DNA of 64,000 nucleotides from assembly GCA_009838915.1 (NCBI GenBank), contig VXQT01000011.1:62001-126000 (forward strand), given 5' to 3'. The notes under the pieces were generated by a model. It worked only from the letters and a program-made list of their open reading frames with translations. It was not told where the DNA came from and searched no databases. Each line of letters begins with the position of its first letter. Within the stretch, counting starts at the first letter, position 1. This document shows, one piece after another, positions 48,980 to 58,074 of the stretch. The DNA is from Chloroflexota bacterium. GTDB taxonomy: Bacteria > Chloroflexota > Dehalococcoidia > Bin125. A program made the position numbers and the translations under genes.

Positions 48980-49846
48980 TCAGGCGGCGCGCTCGGCGGC
49001 CTGGCGGATGGTGCGCTCGGTCAGCACGCCGGCGAGGTGCACCCGCTGGCGAATGCTGCCGCGCATGTCGTCGATCGGACTTGCGGCCGCGCGCGATGCT
49101 GCGGCAGCCGCCGCAATTGAGTCTTCGCTGAGCGGTTGGCCGACCAGCGCCTCCGCTGCCTCGGAGACGAGCAGCGGCGTCGGGGCGACCGCGCCGATCG
49201 CGACGCGAGCCCAGGCGACCGAGCCGTCGCCGTTGAGTCGAAGTTGAGTCGCAGCGTTGGTCACCGCGATGTCCATCTCGTTGCGCGGGATGAAGCGCAG
49301 GAAGCGGGCGCCGGAACCCTCGGCGGGCGCCGGGAAGCTGAGGCTGACCACGAACTCGCCGCTGCCCAGGACGTTACGTCCGGGCGATGTGCAGAAGTCC
49401 TCAACCGCCACCGTACGACGACCGTTCGGACCTGCGATCTCTACCTGAGCTTCCAGCACGATCAGCGATGGAATGCCGTCGGCAGCCGGTGAGGAGTTGC
49501 ACAGGTTGCCGCCCAATGACGCGCGACCCTGGATTGCGGTGCCGCCGATCAACGAGCAGGAGTCGACCAGGATCGGAAAGCGTTCGGCGATCGTGTCGTC
49601 GCCGTAGATCTGGTAACAGGGCGTTGCCGCACCGATGGTCAGGCTGCCGTCGGCGCCGTGCTGGATGTCGACCACCTCGGGGATGTGCTTGATGTCGACG
49701 AACAGATCGATGTCCCGTGTGCGCTCTCGAGCCTGCACGATGACATCAGTACCGCCGGCCAGCGGGCGCGCGCCGTCGCCGCCTTCCTGGAGCAGCCGGA
49801 CTGCATCTTCCACGCTCTCGGCGCGGGCGTATTTGACCGCTTGCAC
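48980..49846 (-). CDS. Molybdenum hydroxylase FAD subunit (CoxM-like)
   Basis: A 288-residue FAD-binding protein of the VAO-type superfamily. PLAGGTDVIVQARER binds the FAD pyrophosphate and ASLGGNLCNSSPAADG is the second glycine-rich FAD loop. The C-terminal CO-dehydrogenase-flavoprotein domain ends near residue 285. It passes electrons to the final acceptor. GAGGAGG lies 8 nt before the GTG start. It is the first gene of the M-S-L operon. Confidence 0.93.
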   Translation of the reverse strand: MQAVKYARAESVEDAVRLLQEGGDGARPLAGGTDVIVQARERTRDIDLFVDIKHIPEVVDIQHGADGSLTIGAATPCYQIYGDDTIAERFPILVDSCSLIGGTAIQGRASLGGNLCNSSPAADGIPSLIVLEAQVEIAGPNGRRTVAVEDFCTSPGRNVLGSGEFVVSLSFPAPAEGSGARFLRFIPRNEMDIAVTNAATQLRLNGDGSVAWARVAIGAVAPTPLLVSEAAEALVGQPLSEDSIAAAAAASRAAASPIDDMRGSIRQRVHLAGVLTERTIRQAAERAA

Positions 49847-49987
49847 GTAATCCGCCTCCTCATGTTCCGCGCCGGATCGGCGCTCATGTACCGATGCAAG
49901 GTCAACTGGCGTTCACGTCCTGCGGAGAAGCCAGGACGCTGCATGACCGCAAGAAGTGTAGCGTACGCGGGCAGTTGACCATCCGAC

Positions 49988-51340
49988 TCAGAAGCGCGGC
50001 CTGACCGTGCGCAGCACGGCGAATCCCAGTACCGCAGCCACGATCGATGCAGCGAAGATGCCGATCTTCGCGCCTTCGAGCAGATCTTCCTGATCGCTGG
50101 CGAAGCTGAGATTAGCGATGAAGATCGCCACAGTGAATCCGATGCCGGCCAGCAGCGCCGCCCCGCCCAGGTGGGACCAGTTGAGTTGCTGCGGCTTGAA
50201 GGCGATGCCGAGACGGATCGCCAGGGCGGAGGCGCCCAGAATCCCCACGACCTTACCCAGGAGCAACCCAAGGAAAATGCCCCAGGCAATGTTGGAACTG
50301 AGTGCTGCGTCGATACTGTCGCCGGTGATGTGAATGCCCGCATTGGCCAGGGCGAAGATCGGCACGACGAAAAACGCGGAGATCGGCGCCATGGTCTCTT
50401 CAAGATGTTCAAGCGGACTGAGGCCTTCCTTGGCCACGTGCTCGATATTGCGCAGGGCCTCGTGCGAGTCGTGTTCGCGTACCGCCGGATCCGGGTCTTC
50501 CTGCACATATCGCAGCCGCTGGAGCAGATAGTCGAATCGACGCGCGATGCCCCTGTCGTCATACAGCGCGTCAGCCGGGACGATCAGGCCGAGAATCACG
50601 CCGGCAAGCGTCGCGTGTACGCCCGCCTCCCAGAGCGTCAGCCAGAGGAACACCCCGCCGACCGCGTGAATGGCCATGTGGCGAAATCCCATTTGCTTGA
50701 GCAGGAGGAGGAAGCCGATCGCGCCGATCATCCCGGCGATCCACTCCAGCTGGATCGACTCGGAGTAGAAGATGGCGATGATCAGGATGCCGCCGACATC
50801 GTCGGCCACGGCGAGCGTGAGCAGGAACACCTTGAGCTGGACCGGCACGCCCTTGCCGACCAGGGCCAGCACGCCCAGGGCGAAGGCGATGTCGGTCGCA
50901 ACTGGTATTCCCCAGCCGGAGCTGCCGTCGCCGCCTGCGTTAAGCGCGGCATAGAGCGCCGCAGGAACGATCATGCCGCCCAGCGCGGCGACGATGGGCA
51001 GCGCCGCCTGGCGTGGATCCCGCAGCTCCCCGTGGGTGAACTCGCGCTTGATCTCGGCCCCGACCACGAGGAAGAACACGACCATCAACACGTCGTTGAC
51101 GACGTGCTGCAGTGACTGATCGAACGACCAGATCGAGAGATCGATGCTGATGTGGGCGTGCCAGAACGCGTCGTAGGAACCGAAATCGATGTTGGCCCAG
51201 GCCAGAGCGATGGCCGCCGCCACGACCAGCACGATGCCGCCCGCCGCCTCGATCTCCATGAACCGCAACGTCGTTTGCACGACCAGCCGGCGGAATGGAT
51301 CGTCGCCCTCGCGCCACCGAGGTCGGAACAGATCAGCCAT
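49988..51340 (-). CDS. nhaA: Na+/H+ antiporter NhaA
   Basis: A 450-residue electrogenic antiporter with about 12 hydrophobic helices. The helix IV region IPVATDIAFALGVLALVG carries the conserved TDIAFALG, and the paired aspartates of the ion site follow in LTLAVADDVGGILIIAIFY. A hydrophilic loop (about residues 260-310) is longer than in E. coli NhaA. It exports Na+ using proton influx, which suits a saline habitat. It lies immediately downstream of metH on the same strand. Confidence 0.96.
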   Translation of the reverse strand: MADLFRPRWREGDDPFRRLVVQTTLRFMEIEAAGGIVLVVAAAIALAWANIDFGSYDAFWHAHISIDLSIWSFDQSLQHVVNDVLMVVFFLVVGAEIKREFTHGELRDPRQAALPIVAALGGMIVPAALYAALNAGGDGSSGWGIPVATDIAFALGVLALVGKGVPVQLKVFLLTLAVADDVGGILIIAIFYSESIQLEWIAGMIGAIGFLLLLKQMGFRHMAIHAVGGVFLWLTLWEAGVHATLAGVILGLIVPADALYDDRGIARRFDYLLQRLRYVQEDPDPAVREHDSHEALRNIEHVAKEGLSPLEHLEETMAPISAFFVVPIFALANAGIHITGDSIDAALSSNIAWGIFLGLLLGKVVGILGASALAIRLGIAFKPQQLNWSHLGGAALLAGIGFTVAIFIANLSFASDQEDLLEGAKIGIFAASIVAAVLGFAVLRTVRPRF

Positions 51341-51446
51341 GCGGGGCCTTCGCCTTCACCCAGAGTCTCCCTGCTCAGGCGCTGCGATGCAGTTCTCTAA
51401 CCGTGAGCATCCTACCGCGCCGCCCGAGGCGGTTGAATGACGAAGC

Positions 51447-54400
51447 TCAGATGTTGAAGTATCGAGCCTCGGGATGATGCACGATGAGCGCCGAGGTCGA
51501 CTGCTCCGGATGCATCTGAAACTCTTCGCTCAATGTCACGCCGATCCGCTCCGGTTCGAGCAACGTCCAGAGCAGCGCCTGATCCTCCAGGTTGGGGCAG
51601 GCCGGATAACCGAATGAATAGCGCGCGCCCTGGTAGTTGGTCTTGATCAGCTCCTCGGGAGTTGCTCCGTCTGATCCGTCTATTCCGAGCTCCTGCCGAA
51701 TCCGGCGATGCCAGTACTCGGCCAGTGCCTCTGCGATCTCGACGCCGAATCCGTGCCAGTAGAGGTATTCCTGGTATCGGTCGGCGGCGTACAGCTCCTG
51801 CGCGTACTCGCCGACGCGCGAGCCCATGGTCACCACGTGAAAGCCGACCAGGTCCATCTCGCCCGAGTCGACCGAGCGGAAGTAGTCCGACAGACAGCGC
51901 GACTGCTTGGCCTGCTGGCGCGGAAAACTGAACCGGACCGCCTCCGTGCCCCGACCCTCGGCGTCAAAGACGATCAGATCATCGCCGTCTGATTGCGCCG
52001 GGAAGTAGCCGTAGACCACTGCCGGTTCTAGCACGCCCTCTCGCAGCGCCTGCTGCTGGATATCGATCAGCGCCTGCTCGGCCCGAGCGGTGGTCTCCGC
52101 GTCGCGGCCCTTAAATCCCCACTGTCCGCGCAGCAGGGCGTTGCGGTTGATGTAGGGAAACACCTCAGTCAGCGGCAGGCCGCGAATCACCCGCGTCCCC
52201 AGGAACGGGGCGGACGGAGTCGTTGCCGCAGGCGCCAACGTCGAACGAACCGCAGTTGCCGTCGCCCTGGCGAGCGCGCCGCTGGACGCAGTCGGCCCCG
52301 GCATCGGCTCGACAGGTTCGCGCTCGAGCGTGACGCCGTCGCTGAGCGCGTTCATGATCCGCAGGCCCTCGAATGCGTCCTGACCGTAGAAGACGTCGCC
52401 GTGGAACGTGTTTCGCAAATCCCACTCGACGTACTTGCGGGTCAGCGCCGCGCCGCCGAGCAGTACCGGCCAGCGATCGGCCAGTTCGCGGCGGTTCAGC
52501 TCTTCCAGGTCTTCCTTCATCACCAATGTGGACTTGACCAGCAGGCCCGAGAGCCCGATCGCGTCGGCGTTATGTTCCAACGCCGCCTCGATCACGTTCG
52601 AGATCGGCTGCTTGATGCCCAGGTTGACGGTCGTGAAGCCGTTGTTGGAGAGGATGATCTCGACCAGGTTCTTGCCGATGTCGTGTACGTCGCCGCGCAC
52701 GGTCGCCAGCACGATTGAGCCTTTGCTGGTTGATTCCAGCCGGTCCATGTGCGGCTCCAGGTGCGCGACCGCACGTTTCATCGTCTCGGCCGACTGCAGC
52801 ACGAAGGGCAACTGCATGTCGCCGGCGCCGAACAGGTCGCCTACCTCCTGCATCGCCGGCAGGAGCAGCTCGTTGATGATCGGGATCGCCTCGCGCCTGA
52901 CCAACGCCTCGTCAAGATCCGATTCCAGCCCCTCGCGCTGACCGTCGACGATGCGACGGTGCAGCCGCTCCTCCAGCGGCAGGTCGTCGAGGCGCTCGCG
53001 CTCCTGCGTCGCCGCCTGCGCATCCTCGAACAGGGCCATGAAGGCGGGCAAAGGATCGACCGGGCCTTCCGGTCCGTCGAGCCACTCGTCCAGGATCAGC
53101 CGCCGCGCTGCATCAAGTTGCTCCTTTGGTATCCGATTGATCGGCAAGATCTGCGCGGCGTGGACGATGGCAGCCTTGAGCCCGCGCCCAACGGCGTCGT
53201 GCAGGAACACCGAGTTGAGCACCTGTCGCGCAGCGGGATTGAGACCAAACGAGATGTTGGAGACGCCGAGAATCGTCTGCGCGCGCGGGAACTCCCGCGA
53301 GATCGCCTCGACCGCGTCCAGCGTCTCCAGTCCGTCACGGCGCAGGTCCTCCTGACCCGTGCTGACCGGCAGGGTCAGGGCATCGAAGAACAGATCCCCG
53401 GGAGAGAGGTCGTAGTCCTCGGTCGCAATCCGATAGAGCCGCCGCGCGATCTCCAGTTTTCGGTCGCAGGTGCGGGCCTGGCCCTCTTCGTCGATTACGA
53501 GCGCCACGACTCCAGCGCCGAATCGCACCGCCGCCGAGAGCGTTTGATCGAGCCGCTTGCCGCCGTCCTCGAGATTGATCGAGTTGACGATCGCCTTGCC
53601 GCCCAGTTGCTTCAGCCCGGCTTCCAGCACTCCCGGTTCGGTTGAGTCCAGCATCAGTGGAAGCGTGGACAGGCCTCGCGCCCGTGATACGAGCTCGGCC
53701 ATGTCGGGCGTGCCGTCTCGGCCGACGAAGTCAACGCAGACATCGGCAACGTGCGCGCCTTCGGCCGACTGGTCGCGGATGACATTGGCCATCTGCTCCC
53801 ACTCCTCGTTCTGCAGCAGGCGCTTGAAGCGCCGCGAGCCGTTGGCGTTGGCTCGCTCGCCGACGATCAGGAACGAGGCGTCCTGGCGGTACGGCGTCGA
53901 GACGAACAACGAAGCCGCCGACGGCTCCGGCTCAGGACTCCGACTCACCGCCTGCATGCCGTTCATCGCCTCGCGCATGGCGCGCACGTGCTCGGGCGTG
54001 GTGCCGCAGCAACCGCCCACGATGCCGACGCCGTACTCGCTGACGAAGGTCCGGTGCGCGTCCGCCAATTCCGACGGCGTGAGGTCGTAGATCATCTGCC
54101 CGTTTTCGGTGCGGGGCAGCCCGGCGTTGGGTGAACACAGGAGGGTGGTCTCGGCGTTGGCCGAGAGGTATCGCAACGGTTCGTGCATCAGATCGGGACC
54201 GGTCGCACAATTCAGCCCGATCCCGTCCAAGCCGAGCGGAGCCAACGCCGTGAAGGCGGCCCCAATCTCGCTGCCGACCAACATCTGGCCGGTCGTCTCG
54301 ATCGTCACGGTTGCAAAGAGCGGGGTGTCGCTCTTGAACTCGGCGAGCGCGTCCTTGCAGGCCAGGATCGCCGCCTTGCCCTGCAGCAGGTCGTAGACCG

Positions 54401-54878
54401 TCTCCACGAGCAGCGCGTCGACTTCGCCCTCCAGTAGTCCCCTCGCCTGTTCCAGGTAGGCCGCGTGCAGTTCGTCGAATCCGAGGTGTCCCAGCGAGGG
54501 CAACTTGGTGCCCGGCCCGAGCGAACCGAGCACGTATCGCGGCCGCTCCGCGGTAGAGAATCGATCGACCACGCTGCGTGCGATGCGCGCCGACTCGCGG
54601 TTGATCTCGCGCGTCCGCTCCGAGAGTTCGTACTCGCCCAGCGTGATTGAAGAGCCACCGAAGGTGTTGGTCAGCACCGCGTCGGCGCCGGCTTCGAGAT
54701 AGGACTCGTGCAGCGCCGCTACGGCATCGGGCCGCGAGACGTTGAGGACCTCGTTGCAGCCCTCGAGCCCGTCGAAGTCTGAGAGCGACAGATCCAGCAG
54801 TTGCAGCCCGGTGCCGGTCGCGCCGTCAAGCACGACCACCCGTTCATCTGCGAGCGTTCGGAGATCGGGACGTTGCAT
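51447..54878 (-). CDS. metH: Methionine synthase, cobalamin-dependent
   Basis: A 1143-residue, four-module enzyme. The homocysteine-binding domain (about 1-310) shows GLNCATGP and GCCGTTPEH cysteines for zinc; the methyl-THF domain follows (about 330-610, with IVNSINLEDG); the B12 domain contains DVHDIGKN, where H732 is the lower cobalt ligand; the C-terminal SAM-dependent reactivation domain (about 890-1143) includes FHVVTMGSRVGEYAQELY. It is slightly shorter than E. coli MetH. The ATG at 54878 is supported by a TACGAT box 6 nt upstream with a CTGAGA -35-like element. Confidence 0.97.
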   Translation of the reverse strand: MQRPDLRTLADERVVVLDGATGTGLQLLDLSLSDFDGLEGCNEVLNVSRPDAVAALHESYLEAGADAVLTNTFGGSSITLGEYELSERTREINRESARIARSVVDRFSTAERPRYVLGSLGPGTKLPSLGHLGFDELHAAYLEQARGLLEGEVDALLVETVYDLLQGKAAILACKDALAEFKSDTPLFATVTIETTGQMLVGSEIGAAFTALAPLGLDGIGLNCATGPDLMHEPLRYLSANAETTLLCSPNAGLPRTENGQMIYDLTPSELADAHRTFVSEYGVGIVGGCCGTTPEHVRAMREAMNGMQAVSRSPEPEPSAASLFVSTPYRQDASFLIVGERANANGSRRFKRLLQNEEWEQMANVIRDQSAEGAHVADVCVDFVGRDGTPDMAELVSRARGLSTLPLMLDSTEPGVLEAGLKQLGGKAIVNSINLEDGGKRLDQTLSAAVRFGAGVVALVIDEEGQARTCDRKLEIARRLYRIATEDYDLSPGDLFFDALTLPVSTGQEDLRRDGLETLDAVEAISREFPRAQTILGVSNISFGLNPAARQVLNSVFLHDAVGRGLKAAIVHAAQILPINRIPKEQLDAARRLILDEWLDGPEGPVDPLPAFMALFEDAQAATQERERLDDLPLEERLHRRIVDGQREGLESDLDEALVRREAIPIINELLLPAMQEVGDLFGAGDMQLPFVLQSAETMKRAVAHLEPHMDRLESTSKGSIVLATVRGDVHDIGKNLVEIILSNNGFTTVNLGIKQPISNVIEAALEHNADAIGLSGLLVKSTLVMKEDLEELNRRELADRWPVLLGGAALTRKYVEWDLRNTFHGDVFYGQDAFEGLRIMNALSDGVTLEREPVEPMPGPTASSGALARATATAVRSTLAPAATTPSAPFLGTRVIRGLPLTEVFPYINRNALLRGQWGFKGRDAETTARAEQALIDIQQQALREGVLEPAVVYGYFPAQSDGDDLIVFDAEGRGTEAVRFSFPRQQAKQSRCLSDYFRSVDSGEMDLVGFHVVTMGSRVGEYAQELYAADRYQEYLYWHGFGVEIAEALAEYWHRRIRQELGIDGSDGATPEELIKTNYQGARYSFGYPACPNLEDQALLWTLLEPERIGVTLSEEFQMHPEQSTSALIVHHPEARYFNI

Positions 54879-54884
54879 CCGTTG

Positions 54885-54890
54885 ATCGTA
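54885..54890 (-). promoter_or_regulatory. TANNNT box 6 nt before the metH start
   Basis: TACGAT-caacgg-ATG on the minus strand. A CTGAGA (four of six matches to TTGACA) lies 17 nt further upstream at 54908-54913. No ribosome binding site is visible, so a leaderless transcript is likely. Confidence 0.45.
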
Positions 54891-54931
54891 TCCAGCCAAC
54901 CGACCCGTCTCAGCAACGGGATGTGTCGAGG

Positions 54932-55558
54932 TTATCCGCCGAAGCGCTTGCGCAACGCGCCGCCGATGCCGCTCCTCGCTGACTCAAGCTCAGCCTGAAG
55001 CTGTGCGACCTGTTTCTCCAACCGCTCGTTCTCGCGACTGAGCCGATTGCGTTCCTGGCGGAACTCCTCGTGCCGGGCGTCGAGCGTTGCCTGCAGCTCG
55101 GCGAATTGCTGTTCGGCCGCCACCTGTGCCGAGGACGCCGCCGCGAGCGAAGCCGAAGCCTCCTTTGCGGCCTGTTCGTAGAAAGTCGATTTCTCCGTCA
55201 GCGCGTCACGCTCGTTGCGCAGCCTGTGGCGTTCGCGTTCGGCGGCGTCAGCGCGTTCTGTGAGCTCGGCGAGCTGCGCACTCGCCGAATCCGCAGCGGA
55301 AGTGGCGGACTCGGCGGTCGAACGCAACGCGTCCCGCTCCGATTTCGTTTCGCGCAGCTCGACGCGCATCGGCTCTATCTCCTCGCCCGACGTAGCGAGT
55401 TTCGCCGCCAGGCGATCAAGATGGCTACGCAGGTCGCGGGACTGCTTCTCCGCTTTTCTCGCGCGGTCTTCCAACGAGTCGGCACGGACGACCGCGGCCT
55501 TGCGGCTCGCCTCCGCACGCTCGGCCCGAGCCCGCTCGACCCGAAGTTGGTCGGCCAT
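54932..55558 (-). CDS. Coiled-coil protein of unknown function
   Basis: A 208-residue protein that is almost entirely coiled-coil: long runs of Ala, Glu, Arg and Leu with heptad-like spacing (for example ERLEKQVAQLQAELESA) from about residue 1 to 195, and a short basic end with GGALRKRFGG. It might be a structural or scaffolding protein. It starts 8 nt after the icd stop, so it is probably co-transcribed. No signal peptide or membrane segment is evident. Confidence 0.65.
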   Translation of the reverse strand: MADQLRVERARAERAEASRKAAVVRADSLEDRARKAEKQSRDLRSHLDRLAAKLATSGEEIEPMRVELRETKSERDALRSTAESATSAADSASAQLAELTERADAAERERHRLRNERDALTEKSTFYEQAAKEASASLAAASSAQVAAEQQFAELQATLDARHEEFRQERNRLSRENERLEKQVAQLQAELESARSGIGGALRKRFGG

Positions 55559-55566
55559 GACTCGGC

Positions 55567-56781
55567 CTACGCGCCGGCGCGGACGGCCTCGATCGCCGTC
55601 GTCCAGCGATCGTCCAAGGCGGAATCGTTGACCGTCGCCAGCACGTAGTCGCCAAATGCCGCTGTGGTGGCGCCGGTATCGCGGCCGGTCATCACGAGTT
55701 CCTTCTCGTACTGGCCGCACAGGTCCATTGCCTTGTCCAGTTTGCCGCCCAGATCGGGGAAGCCGATGTGCGAGAGCATCATCGCGCCAGCGCGAAGCAT
55801 CGACGACGGATCCGCGTAGATGTCGCGGCCCTCGCGCACCATGCGCGGGGCCGAGCCGTGGATCGCCTCGAACATCGCAGTCTTGGTGCCGATGTTGCCT
55901 GCCCCCGCGGTGCCGACGCCGCCCTGGAACTCGGCCGCCTCGTCGGTCAGGATGTCGCCGTAGAGATTGGGCAGCGCAAAGACCTGGAAGTTGGTGCGAC
56001 GCTTGGGGTCGACCAGCTTCGCGGTCATGATGTCGATGTACCAACCTTCCCACTCGATCCCCTCAAAGTCCTCCCCCACCTTGCGCGCCGCGTCGAGGAA
56101 CGCCCCGTCGGTCGTCTTGACGACGTTGGCCTTGGTCACGATCGTGACCGAGTTCTTGCCGTTGTTCCTGGCGTACTCGAAGGCGGCGCGGATGATCCGC
56201 TCGGAGCCGGGATTAGAGAGAATCTTGAAGTCGATGTTCAGATCGCCGATAGAGAATCCCTCCGAGCCAACGGCGTAGAGATCCTCGGTGTTCTCGCGGA
56301 AGAAGGTCCAGTCAATGCCCTCGGCGGGGACGCGTACGGGTCGGACGTTGGCGTAGAGGTCGAGCACCTTGCGCATCGCCACGTTGGCCGACTCGATGTT
56401 GGGCCAGCCGTCGCCCTGCTCCGGCGTCGTGGTTGGTCCCTTGAGGGTGACGTCGCACTCGTGGATTTCCTTGAGCACGCCTTCCGGGATCGCGGCCAAC
56501 TCCTCGGCGCGGCGCTCAATCGTCAGGCCGTCGATCGTGCGGAAGCTGACGCGACCGGAGGACACCTGGTCTTCGAGGAGCGCTTCCAGCACCCGCTGCG
56601 ATTCGTGCGCAATCGAGGGGCCGATGCCGTCACCGCCGAGCACGCCGATCTCGATGTGGTCGAGCGCGGTGAAGTCGGTTGGCTCGCCCTCGGATTTGAT
56701 CTTGTCAACGCGGGTCTGCTGTGCCTCAAGCAGTTCACCAAAGCGCTGCTTGGCCTGCTCGACGGAGTCAATCGTGGGCAT
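55567..56781 (-). CDS. icd: Isocitrate dehydrogenase (isocitrate/isopropylmalate dehydrogenase family)
   Basis: A 404-residue beta-decarboxylating dehydrogenase. The isocitrate-binding helix reads IESANVAMRK, with the Ser and Asn that distinguish isocitrate from isopropylmalate enzymes, then LYANVRPVR and FRENTEDLYA. Mg2+ sites follow in the DEAAEFQGG region, and HGSAPRM binds the cofactor adenosine. NAD versus NADP use is not decided by sequence alone. GAGGAGAAGGA precedes the ATG at 56781. It converts isocitrate to 2-oxoglutarate. Confidence 0.9.
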   Translation of the reverse strand: MPTIDSVEQAKQRFGELLEAQQTRVDKIKSEGEPTDFTALDHIEIGVLGGDGIGPSIAHESQRVLEALLEDQVSSGRVSFRTIDGLTIERRAEELAAIPEGVLKEIHECDVTLKGPTTTPEQGDGWPNIESANVAMRKVLDLYANVRPVRVPAEGIDWTFFRENTEDLYAVGSEGFSIGDLNIDFKILSNPGSERIIRAAFEYARNNGKNSVTIVTKANVVKTTDGAFLDAARKVGEDFEGIEWEGWYIDIMTAKLVDPKRRTNFQVFALPNLYGDILTDEAAEFQGGVGTAGAGNIGTKTAMFEAIHGSAPRMVREGRDIYADPSSMLRAGAMMLSHIGFPDLGGKLDKAMDLCGQYEKELVMTGRDTGATTAAFGDYVLATVNDSALDDRWTTAIEAVRAGA

Positions 56782-56922
56782 ATTCCTTCTCCTCGTCGAA
56801 CCATCCGCGATGTAGGTCCGTCGGCAGTGTACCTGCTGCCATAGCGGGGACTGAAGGCGGAGTTGTTGCTCGACTCTTGTTCGCCGCAACATCGACGAAT
56901 GAGGAGCCGCGACTTCATCAGC

Positions 56923-57435
56923 CTAAAGGGAAGGCCGGTCCAGTTTCGCGCGGAGCTCTTCAGACACTTCAGAGATCCTGACGCGTCCAGCGATTGCGGC
57001 CTCGTCCACTAGCGCTCGGATATCAGGTTTCGCAAAGGTGTGGTGAGCACCTGTCGAAACAGCCTCGCGGATCGCCAGCGCCAACTCCCTCAGTTGAGCA
57101 TTACCCAAGACTGGCACGCTGACGTGAAGGCTCTTGAGATCGGTGACGGGAGTGCGGCCAGGGGTAGGGAGTATCTCCAGCCCTAAAGAAGCCAGATCCC
57201 TCTCGTTCACAAGAGCCAACTGGACTCTCTGCAAATGGTCCCCCGCAGCCGCGATAGCAAGAGCTACTTCTCGGACATCGTGCAGGTCTTTCGTGGGGCA
57301 TCGCCAGAATGATAGTTCGTTGTTCAATGCCTTCAAGTCTGACTCGATAGCGGATTGCAGAGCCTGCTCAGGAGGGACGTCCGGCCGCTCTCTCCACTCC
57401 CACTTCGCTAGCCGGACCTTGCGGGCCAGATACAC
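56923..57435 (-). CDS. Hypothetical protein, lower-GC island
   Basis: A 170-residue soluble protein of unrecognised family. It has alternating helix- and strand-like segments, a Cys in FWRCPTKD and a polar C-terminus. It starts at a GTG immediately after the stop of the upstream gene in the same orientation. Base composition in this region is lower than in neighbours (57301-57360 is about 47% GC), suggesting acquisition by transfer. Function unknown. Confidence 0.55.
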   Translation of the reverse strand: MYLARKVRLAKWEWRERPDVPPEQALQSAIESDLKALNNELSFWRCPTKDLHDVREVALAIAAAGDHLQRVQLALVNERDLASLGLEILPTPGRTPVTDLKSLHVSVPVLGNAQLRELALAIREAVSTGAHHTFAKPDIRALVDEAAIAGRVRISEVSEELRAKLDRPSL

Positions 57436-57960
57436 CTACCGGGATGCCAGTTCTGACATCACATCTGCCAAGTAGTCTCGGAGCCAGGGAACTCGCTCAC
57501 GATGTGACTCCAACGTCGATAGCAAAGCCGGATCTTCCCACTCCTCGGCGGCTTGAATGGCTGCATCTCGCATAACAATGTCCTGCGAAGTGAGGCAGTG
57601 CGACAACAACTGCTGTCTCCATTGCGTCCAAGCGCTCGAGTCTTGAATGCCGACCACTCCTGACGAAAGCGCAAGGACCGGCGACGCCAACGACGACGGA
57701 AGATCGCAGCGTCCCAGGCATTGCAAGAGCGACGAGCAGAAGTCCGTCCCGTGCTCGGCCTCAAGCTCTGCAAGAAGGCGTTCGGGAGAAATCTGCATGA
57801 GAGAAGGGAGATGATTCGCAACAATCTGCTCTGCCGGGTGCGTAATGCCATCTTCGATCGGACCAGCCTCAAACTCCGCTCGAAGTTGGGAAACCACTCC
57901 CTGCAGTTCCGGACTTTGCGCTTGGGTAGCCCCTGCCTCACTTGCGTCCATCAGAGCCAC
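57436..57960 (-). CDS. Hypothetical protein, HEAT-like C-terminus, lower-GC island
   Basis: A 174-residue soluble protein; the GTG at 57960 is chosen because GGAGGT lies 5 nt upstream. The C-terminal part (MRDAAIQAAEEWEDPALLST) resembles a HEAT-type helical repeat. No family is recognised. It is directly followed by the other orphan gene with no gap, so the two may form a functional pair such as an effector and its partner, but nothing in either sequence proves this. Confidence 0.55.
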   Translation of the reverse strand: MALMDASEAGATQAQSPELQGVVSQLRAEFEAGPIEDGITHPAEQIVANHLPSLMQISPERLLAELEAEHGTDFCSSLLQCLGRCDLPSSLASPVLALSSGVVGIQDSSAWTQWRQQLLSHCLTSQDIVMRDAAIQAAEEWEDPALLSTLESHRERVPWLRDYLADVMSELASR

Positions 57961-58074
57961 AATGCACCTCCGAGGCTTCCCTCGTTCCAATGATACCGCT
58001 GCCGAAAACGGAATGGCCAATCGGACAGATATCGCAAATCGAAACGCCTGGTCATTGCCTGATGCGATCAAACG

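Noticed and set aside
46100..49846. Annotation as aerobic CO dehydrogenase (form I)
   Set aside because: Subunit order fits, but the large subunit has AYRAPGAP and not AYRCSFR at the active-site loop.
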